Assembly: GCA_030632865.1 (NCBI GenBank) | Contig: DAOVTY010000072.1 | Span: 1 to 12,113, forward strand | DNA from: Bacteroidota bacterium | GTDB lineage: Bacteria > Bacteroidota > Bacteroidia > Bacteroidales > Prolixibacteraceae | DNA: 12,113 nt | Direction of reading: 5' to 3' | In this document: in pieces, positions 7,140-12,113 of the stretch | Layout of the letters: every line of letters starts with the position of its first letter | How positions within the stretch are numbered: position 1 is the first letter of the stretch | Position numbers and translations under genes: made by a program | Notes under the pieces: model-generated | What the model was told of the DNA's origin: nothing | Database searches by the model: none | What the model saw: the letters and a program-made list of their open reading frames with translations, nothing else

Positions 7140-8234
7140 CTATTTATCTAAAAATGCTGAAACAGTTTCTCGAAGTTCTACTTCGCGTTTATTTTTTGCA
7201 ATAATTTTACCATTTTTGTCAACCAACAAACTTGAAGGTATTGAACGAACAGCATACAATTTTGCAGCTGCATTTTGCCAATATGCTAAATCAGATACAT
7301 GATCCCAAGTCAGTTTATCATCTTCAATTGCTTTTAGCCACGCCTCTTTGTCTTTATCTAACGAAACACCAAAAACACTAAAACCTTTGTCTTTATAATC
7401 ATTATAAACGGCAACTACATTTGGGTTTTCGCCACGACAAGGACCACACCACGCTGCCCAAAAATCTAGAAGTGTCAATTCATGTTGTGAGTAAATATCC
7501 GAGAATTTTACAGGATTTCCGTCAGCGTCATTTTGAGTAAAATCGGGAGCAATCTGTCCAACAGCAACTTTCTTCAATGCTACAATTTGCACTTTTATAT
7601 CAATAATTCCTTGCACAGAATCTAGTTTTGGATCGAGAGCATCAACCATTGCATCCAATTCATCAACCTCTTTTCCATACTGCAACCTCGACAATAGATG
7701 TGGAGTTACGTATGAAGCGGGATTTGCTTTCACAAAATCTTCCTGCATTACACCAACGCCCTCGTACAACTCGTTAACTTGTTCCATTAACTCTCTACCT
7801 TTTGTGGTATCTCCGGCAGTATTTGCAGCTCGAGATTCCTGATACAAAGCCATATATTTTGTAGATATTTCCATTATTTTAGAGTTTAACGTTTCGTATT
7901 TATCGTGTGTTGCTGAGCCCGAAATTATTGCAAGGTTCAAAGAATCAGCTTTTCCGTTAACTGTCATTTCTGTGTTTTCAACAAAAATTAAAGTTTTTGC
8001 ACGGTTACCTGCAACAGACAAATAATACTCTTTTGGGTAATTAACTTCGCCTTCTAAAACGGCAACCCCGTCAACTACGTCGGCAGTATCAATTGGAATC
8101 CAGCCACCTGCACCACGCTCTTCTAATACAACTTGGCCTTCGGCACCCTCAAGTGTAACGTCAATTTTAAACCCTTTTTCTTGCGAACATGCAAACGTTG
8201 CAATCGCTAAAATTAAAACCAAATACTTTTTCAT
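7140..8234 (-). CDS. TlpA-like thiol-disulfide oxidoreductase lipoprotein
   Basis: A 364-residue envelope redox protein. The signal peptide ends in a lipobox (ATFAC, Cys16), so it is predicted to be lipid-anchored. Residues about 20-105 form a beta-rich domain like DUF4369, common at the front of Bacteroidota thioredoxin-like proteins. Residues about 110-220 are a helical linker. From about 225 (GQIAPDFTQNDADGNPVKFS) comes a TlpA/AhpC-TSA thioredoxin fold. It has the active site WCGPC with Cys263 and Cys266, and the cis-proline loop SIPSS with Pro333. Such proteins usually reduce disulfides in the periplasm, for example in cytochrome or secreted-protein maturation. The partner is not shown here. 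It is transcribed alone, with hairpins after the stop, and is divergent from the lipoprotein gene at 8443. Confidence 0.92.
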   Translation of the reverse strand: MKKYLVLILAIATFACSQEKGFKIDVTLEGAEGQVVLEERGAGGWIPIDTADVVDGVAVLEGEVNYPKEYYLSVAGNRAKTLIFVENTEMTVNGKADSLNLAIISGSATHDKYETLNSKIMEISTKYMALYQESRAANTAGDTTKGRELMEQVNELYEGVGVMQEDFVKANPASYVTPHLLSRLQYGKEVDELDAMVDALDPKLDSVQGIIDIKVQIVALKKVAVGQIAPDFTQNDADGNPVKFSDIYSQHELTLLDFWAAWCGPCRGENPNVVAVYNDYKDKGFSVFGVSLDKDKEAWLKAIEDDKLTWDHVSDLAYWQNAAAKLYAVRSIPSSLLVDKNGKIIAKNKREVELRETVSAFLDK

Positions 8235-8274
8235 TTTTATTTATTTAATTGATAACTGTTTTTCAATTTGCCGG

Positions 8275-8304
8275 CGAAGATAAACAATCTCCACTACTAT
8301 CAAT
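8275..8304 (-). promoter_or_regulatory. Near-consensus promoter of the TlpA-like gene
   Basis: On the minus strand ATTG (8301-8304) and TATCTTCG (8275-8282) are separated by 18 bp. Each has one mismatch to the Bacteroidota elements TTTG and TAnnTTTG, and the spacing is correct. The predicted leader is about 35 nt. Confidence 0.45.
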
Positions 8305-8332
8305 AATATTTAATAATTTCTTCCCTTTAAAC

Positions 8333-8344
8333 TGATATATATCA
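8333..8344. promoter_or_regulatory. 12-bp palindrome in a divergent intergenic region
   Basis: TGATATATATCA is a perfect 12-bp palindrome in the 208-bp gap between the divergent TlpA-like and KPxIYxYP lipoprotein genes. It could be an operator for either gene. In AT-rich DNA such a palindrome can also arise by chance. Confidence 0.2.
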
Positions 8345-8442
8345 ATGCAGTATCGTTTCAGAAAAAAGTAATAATATTGTAATTATTTTGAAAACTAACG
8401 CAACCATTTTTACTTTACCCTCATCTTAAAATAAAATCTAAA

Positions 8443-9114
8443 ATGAAAACCATAAAACTACTTAGCTTTCCCTTTTTAATAGTTGTACTTTTTTTAACTA
8501 GCAATTTATTTCAAAGTTGTGGTCCAGATGATTGTGAAGTAGAGGAAGATGCCTGTGACACTTGTATTCAAGTATTCAAACCAAACATATACATTTACCC
8601 AGAGAATAGAACTGATTTGCGAATTACTTTAAGTTTCCCTCAAGGTGGAAAAATTGATGTTTCTATACCCGAATATAGAAATGGATGGGATATTTCTGTG
8701 GATAAATTTGGTAAAATTAATAATGAATTTGACTATCTTTTTTATGAAAGTAGCCAGCCAGATGTTTGGCAAATGGAAAAAGGATGGTGTATTAAGATGC
8801 AAGATCTAACTGATTTCTTTACCAATAATTTAACTATTTATGGTTTTGAAGGGAAGGAGATTAAAGACTTTACGGATTACTGGATACCCAGATTTATAAC
8901 TTCAGATTACTATGTTATTTATCCCCAAAATAACGAAATAATTGATTCAGTTATAGAATTAAACATATCGCAAACACCTGCAAATATTCTCAGACTTTTT
9001 TATGTTGTACAGGAATCAAATAATGATATTTCTAACAATTTGGAAGAACCATCGATTGACTCTTTTTCTCGAGAAAGATTTTTTGTTACTGAATGGGGAG
9101 TAGTTTTAAAATAG
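8443..9114 (+). CDS. Secreted lipoprotein of the 'KPxIYxYP' type, function unknown
   Basis: A 223-residue predicted lipoprotein with a hydrophobic signal (residues 5-22) and lipobox LFQSC (Cys26). The mature start is acidic and Cys-rich (Cys31, Cys38, Cys41). Then comes FKPNIYIYPENRTDLRITLSF in outline (45-65). An IPEYRNGWDISVDKFGKI segment follows (75-92), then a YDYLFYE-like stretch (97-102). This series matches a recurring pattern in uncharacterised secreted proteins of Clostridia and Bacteroidota (K-P-x-I-Y-L-Y-P, then PEY..GW.V, then Y-LFWE). I know no biochemical function for it. The later part (ETWI-type aromatic-rich beta segments, ending FFVTEWGVVLK) looks like a single compact beta domain. 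It is a single-gene unit with a terminator about 60 bp after its stop. Confidence 0.82.
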   Translation: MKTIKLLSFPFLIVVLFLTSNLFQSCGPDDCEVEEDACDTCIQVFKPNIYIYPENRTDLRITLSFPQGGKIDVSIPEYRNGWDISVDKFGKINNEFDYLFYESSQPDVWQMEKGWCIKMQDLTDFFTNNLTIYGFEGKEIKDFTDYWIPRFITSDYYVIYPQNNEIIDSVIELNISQTPANILRLFYVVQESNNDISNNLEEPSIDSFSRERFFVTEWGVVLK

Positions 9115-9171
9115 TTAAAACAAAGTAATTGTGAAAGTTGATAAGCAGGTTTAAAACACAAATTAAAAATT

Positions 9172-9199
9172 AAAACCACTCACAATAGTAAGTGGTTTT
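9172..9199. terminator. Bidirectional terminator between the lipoprotein gene and asnB
   Basis: A perfect 9-bp stem: AAAACCACT (9172-9180) pairs with AGTGGTTTT (9191-9199), with a 10-nt loop. A/T-rich runs flank both sides. It sits between the convergent genes at 9114 and 9228. Confidence 0.8.
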
Positions 9200-9227
9200 C
9201 AATTTCATTGTTCTAATCCTAATTGTA

Positions 9228-10916
9228 CTAATCCTTTTTAATATCATCAAATTTAGCTCCATCGTCGTGAATACTCATAACAGCTCTTCCAGACGGATCC
9301 GCATTATTCTGAAACGATTTATCCCATGCCAAAGCAGCCTCGGTACTACAAGCAATTGAAGCCAACGATGGAACGCAAGCAGCAGCTTGATCGGAAGGAA
9401 AATGTTCGCTATAAATTGCCCTGTACATATATTCTTCTTTATTCATTGGTGTATTAACCGGAAAGCGAAATTTTCCATTTTCCATCATCTCATCAGTAAC
9501 TTGTTGGCTCGAAATTTCTTTTAAGGTATCAATCCATCCATAACCCACACCGTCAGAAAACTGTTCTTTTTGTCGCCAGGCCACACTTTCAGGTAAATAT
9601 TTTTCGAACGCTTTACGAAGTGACCATTTTTCCATACGCCCATTTTTAGCCATTTTCTCCTCGGGATTAAATCGCATGGCAACATCTAAAAATTCTTTAT
9701 CCAAAAATGGAACTCGTCCTTCAACACCCCAGGCAGCTAAAGATTTGTTCGCCCGCAAACAATCGTACATGTGCAAACGACTAACCTTTAACACACATTC
9801 TTTATGAAATTCTTCGGCATTTGGTGCTTTATGAAAATACAAATAACCTCCAAATATTTCGTCGGCTCCCTCACCTGTCAATACCATTTTTATTCCCATA
9901 GATTTAATTACCCTCGCCAACATATACATTGGTGTTGAAGCGCGCACCGATGTTACATCATAAGTTTCGATGTGGTAAATTACATCGCGTATGGCATCTA
10001 GTCCTTCTTGTATTGTATAATGAATTTCGTGATGAACTGTACCAATATGATCTGCCACTTTTCGTGCTGCCGCCAAATCGGGTGCCCCCTCCAAACCAAT
10101 TACAAACGAGTGCAATTGCGGCCACCAAGCATCATTTTTATCACCCTCTTCAATTCTTTTTGCTGCAAACTTTTTTGCCAATGCAGAAGTGATAGAAGAG
10201 TCCAATCCTCCCGATAATAAAACTCCGTAAGGCACATCAGACATTAATTGCCGGTGTACTGCATCTTCCAATGATTGTGCTAACTCATCAATACTTGCAG
10301 GGTTATCTTTTACATTCTCAAATTCGTCCCACTCACGATTATGCCAACGTTTAAGCTCTCCATCTTTACTATATAAATAATGTGCCGGTGGAAATTCTTC
10401 TATTTTAGTGCAATATCCTTCCAACGATTTTAACTCTGAGCCAACATAAAAGTTGCCAAATTTATCCCATCCCATATATAGAGGAATAATTCCGATATGA
10501 TCGCGACCTATTAAATAAGCATCCTCTTTCTCATCGTACAAAGCAAAGGCAAAAATCCCATTTAAATCGTCAAGAAACTTCTCTTTTTTATCGTTGTATA
10601 AAGCGAGAATAACTTCGCAATCTGAACCAGTTTGAAACTCATACTTATTCTCGTATTTGGCTCTAATTTCGCGATGATTATAAATTTCGCCATTTACGCC
10701 AAGAACCAGTTTTTTATCTTTACTGTACAAAGGTTGTCCACCCGATTCGGGGTCAACAATCGAAAGTCGTTCGTGAGCGATTACAGCCTTATCTCCACAA
10801 TAAATTCCCGACCAATCGGGACCGCGATGACGCAATTTTTTCGACATCTCTAAAACCTGAGGTCGTAATTCTTGAGAATCTGTCTTTAAATCGAATGCTC
10901 CTACTATTCCACACAT
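9228..10916 (-). CDS. asnB: Asparagine synthase B (glutamine-hydrolysing)
   Basis: A 562-residue enzyme making asparagine from aspartate, ATP and glutamine. The N-terminal class II glutamine amidotransferase domain begins MCGIVGAF, where Cys2 becomes the N-terminal nucleophile after Met removal. RHRGPD (29-34), NGEIYNH (75-81) and GSDCE (97-101) line the glutaminase pocket. The synthetase domain carries the ATP PP-loop SGGLDSS at 235-241 and the conserved TGEGADEIFGGY stretch. Length is close to E. coli AsnB (554). The start must be the ATG at 10916, because Cys has to follow the initiator Met. A TTG 39 bp upstream in frame is excluded, as it lies inside the promoter -7 box. It is monocistronic, with a terminator at its 3' end. 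Confidence 0.97.
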   Translation of the reverse strand: MCGIVGAFDLKTDSQELRPQVLEMSKKLRHRGPDWSGIYCGDKAVIAHERLSIVDPESGGQPLYSKDKKLVLGVNGEIYNHREIRAKYENKYEFQTGSDCEVILALYNDKKEKFLDDLNGIFAFALYDEKEDAYLIGRDHIGIIPLYMGWDKFGNFYVGSELKSLEGYCTKIEEFPPAHYLYSKDGELKRWHNREWDEFENVKDNPASIDELAQSLEDAVHRQLMSDVPYGVLLSGGLDSSITSALAKKFAAKRIEEGDKNDAWWPQLHSFVIGLEGAPDLAAARKVADHIGTVHHEIHYTIQEGLDAIRDVIYHIETYDVTSVRASTPMYMLARVIKSMGIKMVLTGEGADEIFGGYLYFHKAPNAEEFHKECVLKVSRLHMYDCLRANKSLAAWGVEGRVPFLDKEFLDVAMRFNPEEKMAKNGRMEKWSLRKAFEKYLPESVAWRQKEQFSDGVGYGWIDTLKEISSQQVTDEMMENGKFRFPVNTPMNKEEYMYRAIYSEHFPSDQAAACVPSLASIACSTEAALAWDKSFQNNADPSGRAVMSIHDDGAKFDDIKKD

Positions 10917-10952
10917 ATCTTTTATTGTTAATTTTTTTGTTATAATTTTCGT

Positions 10953-10982
10953 CAAAATTAATCATTTTGACATCATTGCAAA
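10953..10982 (-). promoter_or_regulatory. Consensus Bacteroidota promoter of asnB
   Basis: On the minus strand TTTG (10979-10982) is followed after 18 bp by TAATTTTG (10953-10960). Both elements match the Bacteroidota housekeeping sigma consensus TTTG...TAnnTTTG and the spacing is in the known range. Transcription should begin about 30 nt before the asnB ATG at 10916. Confidence 0.75.
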
Positions 10983-11079
10983 ATTTATTCTATCTTTTTT
11001 CTATTATACTTAACCTTTACAATACTTTTTTGCACTTTTAAAGGACTGTTAATTTTTACATATTCAATTTTTACTACAT

Positions 11080-11278
11080 GGAGGTATGTACACGACTCTA
11101 CTTTTTGTTTTTTGGAGGTTTGAACGTACGTACATGGCTCCACTTTTTGCTTTTTGGAGGTTTGTAGGTACGTACACGGCTTCCTTTTTGCTTTTTGGAG
11201 GTTTGTATGTACGTACACGACTTCCTTTTTACTTTTTGGTGGTTTGTAGGTACGTACACGGCTTCCTTTTTCGTTTTC
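11080..11278. repeat. Five 41-42-bp tandem units with a GTACGTAC core
   Basis: Units begin at 11080, 11114, 11156, 11197 and 11238, each with GGAGG (GGTGG in the last). The first is shortened to 34 bp; the others are 42, 41, 41 and about 41 bp. A typical unit is GGAGGTTTG, then a variable triplet around GTACGTAC (perfect palindrome), then ACACGGCTTCC and a T-rich tail. GGAGG can pair with CTTCC (one G-U) in the same unit. In unit 2 the partner has changed to CTCC, keeping pairing. The 41-bp period shifts the reading frame from unit to unit, so the open frames across this stretch are not real genes. Flanks 10983-11079 and 11279-11296 hold nothing I recognise. Confidence 0.9.
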
Positions 11279-11296
11279 TTGATGTTTAATCAAATG

Positions 11297-11531
11297 ATTA
11301 TATTAACCACCCCGACTTCGTCCATCAAGTTTTGCAATACAGCAAAAAGTTCGATTTATATACTTGACCACCCCACCGTCGTTGCACTTCGGCACCCCTC
11401 CCAAGAAGAAGAAGAAGGAGGGGAAATTTCGTGCAAACATTTTATTTTGAATTCCATTATGAAATGGAAAAAGAACTTTCTCCTCCTTCAAGGAGGAGTA
11501 CCCGGCGAAGACGGGGGAGGTGGTTATATTA
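11297..11531. repeat. MITE-like hairpin-rich repeat, copy A (complete)
   Basis: About 235 bp. The left end (11299-11320, ATATTAACCACCCCGACTTCG) recurs inverted at the right end (about 11505-11530, reading AATATAACCACCTCCCCCG then TCTTCG on the minus strand), giving imperfect terminal inverted repeats. Inside are a nested stem (TCAAGT 11325-11330 with ACTTGA 11362-11367, and TTTTGC 11330-11335 with GCAAAA 11342-11347), a 7-bp hairpin CCCCTCC/GGAGGGG (11395-11401 with 11417-11423), and an 8-bp hairpin CTCCTCCT/AGGAGGAG (11480-11487 with 11491-11498). The stretch 11307-11460 recurs at 11963-12113. No transposase is encoded within it. The right end touches the stop codon of the DUF559 gene. Confidence 0.8.
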
Positions 11532-11909
11532 TTTCACAGAACCAGATTTATTTTTCTCCCCAAACTCCAAAATTTCCTGAATAATAACCTCCGAATATTC
11601 ATAAACCCATCGGTTCTCATATCGAAAAACAGTAATTCCATAACTTTCAATAAATTCATCACGTTCGCAGTCTATTGCATTGTTTACAAGATTAGCATGA
11701 GGCTCACCATCAAGCTCCAACACAAGTTGAAGTTCGGGACAATAAAAATCAACCACATATTTTCCGATAGAATGCTGACGACGGAATTTATAACCTCCAA
11801 CCTGACGTTTTTTCAATATTTTCCAAAGAGTGGCTTCTGATGCGGTTGAATTGTTGCGAAGATGTTTTCTTATTTGAGTTAGGTATTCTCTATTATGCAA
11901 TCTGGGCAT
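11529..11909 (-). CDS. DUF559 family Vsr/PD-(D/E)XK-like endonuclease domain protein
   Basis: A 126-residue protein of the DUF559 type, related in fold to very-short-patch-repair (Vsr) and other PD-(D/E)XK nucleases. Visible landmarks are the N-terminal helix RKHLRNNSTASEATLWKIL (14-32) with Glu24, FRRQHSIGKYVVDFYC (42-57) with Asp54, LVLELDGEPH (62-71) with Glu65, Asp67 and His71, and the helix-strand ERDEFIESYGITVFRYEN (82-99). These are the conserved DUF559 positions, so the catalytic core looks intact. The start is taken as the ATG at 11909. In-frame ATG codons at 11951 and 11981 (and a TTG at 11984) are possible, but the latter two lie inside flanking repeat B. The stop at 11529 abuts repeat A. 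Cellular role is unknown. Confidence 0.88.
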   Translation of the reverse strand: MPRLHNREYLTQIRKHLRNNSTASEATLWKILKKRQVGGYKFRRQHSIGKYVVDFYCPELQLVLELDGEPHANLVNNAIDCERDEFIESYGITVFRYENRWVYEYSEVIIQEILEFGEKNKSGSVK

Positions 11910-11955
11910 TTTTGTTTTAAAGGTATATGGTTTTGGTTTAATTTGCAACATGGCA

Positions 11956-12113
11956 ATATTATCCACCCCGACTTCGTCCATCAAGTTTTGTAGTACAGTA
12001 AAAATTCCAATTTATATACTTGACCACCCCACCGTCGTTGCACTCTGGCACCCCTCCTTTGAAGAAGAAGGAGGGGTAATTTCGTGCAAATATTTTATTT
12101 TGAATTCCATTAT
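11956..12113. repeat. MITE-like hairpin-rich repeat, copy B (cut by window end)
   Basis: A direct copy of 11300-11460, in the same orientation and roughly 90% identical by eye over 11963-12113, with one 3-bp length difference in the GAA-rich loop. Its CCCCTCCTT/AAGGAGGGG hairpin (12051-12059 with 12068-12076) is 9 bp, longer than in copy A. The TCAAGT/ACTTGA stem (11981-11986 with 12018-12023) is kept. The window ends exactly where copy A continues into its second hairpin and right terminal repeat, so the rest of copy B is not visible. Confidence 0.85.

Noticed and set aside
11080..11278. CRISPR array
   Set aside because: The repeats are contiguous with no unique spacers, and no cas genes are present.
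10985..11293. A 102-codon open frame on the minus strand with repeated Lys-rich, TYxQTSKKQK-like peptides
   Set aside because: It runs across the 41-42-bp tandem array. The 41-bp units change frame, so the peptide repeat is not kept, and there is no start context or domain. It is a by-product of the repeat.
11195..11584. A 129-codon plus-strand frame through the tandem array and repeat A
   Set aside because: It is made only of low-complexity translation of the two repeats and overlaps the 3' end of the DUF559 gene on the other strand; no conserved domain is visible.
11910..11984. Longer DUF559 start codons at 11951, 11981 or 11984
   Set aside because: The two farthest starts lie in repeat B, and the extra residues do not resemble the family's N-terminus; 11951 cannot be fully excluded.

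Overview
The window is a 12.1-kb, AT-rich bacterial chromosomal segment, most likely from the phylum Bacteroidota and plausibly a marine or anaerobic Marinilabiliales/Prolixibacteraceae-type organism; that lower-rank placement is inference. The evidence is the A/T-rich, Shine-Dalgarno-poor leaders, Bacteroidota-style promoters (TTTG...TAnnTTTG), several lipoprotein signal peptides ending in a Bacteroidota-type lipobox, a TlpA-like thioredoxin lipoprotein with a DUF4369-like N-terminal half, and a DUF5522-type small protein beside fmt.

Layout: (1) 34-2028, + strand: a Gfo/Idh/MocA-type dehydrogenase and an RluA-type pseudouridine synthase, closed by a strong bidirectional terminator. (2) 2132-3670, - strand: a GH20 beta-N-acetylhexosaminidase lipoprotein. 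(3) 3876-4229, +: a small three-helix membrane protein. (4) 4386-5579, -: a tight pair, a cysteine-rich DUF5522-like protein followed by fmt (methionyl-tRNA formyltransferase). (5) 5666-6061, +: a helical protein of unknown function. (6) 6083-6994, -: an EamA/DMT permease, preceded by the terminator of (7) 7140-8234, -: a TlpA-like thiol-disulfide lipoprotein. (8) 8443-9114, +: a secreted lipoprotein of the 'KPxIYxYP' type. (9) 9228-10916, -: asparagine synthase B with a textbook Bacteroidota promoter. (10) 10983-12113: a repeat-rich accessory patch with five 41-42-bp tandem units carrying the palindrome GTACGTAC, then a small DUF559 (PD-(D/E)XK/Vsr-like) nuclease gene tightly bracketed by two direct copies of a hairpin-rich, MITE-like repeat.

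Most of the window is core housekeeping (tRNA formylation, rRNA/tRNA modification, amino-acid synthesis, envelope redox, aminosugar release) with simple single-gene or two-gene transcription units separated by hairpin terminators. There is no SusC/SusD pair or regulator, so the GH20 gene is not in a visible polysaccharide-utilisation locus. The part most worth following is the right end: the DUF559 gene and its flanking palindromic repeats look like one compact unit, reminiscent in architecture (not in sequence) of REP/RAYT systems. The right-hand repeat runs off the window, so its full extent is unknown.
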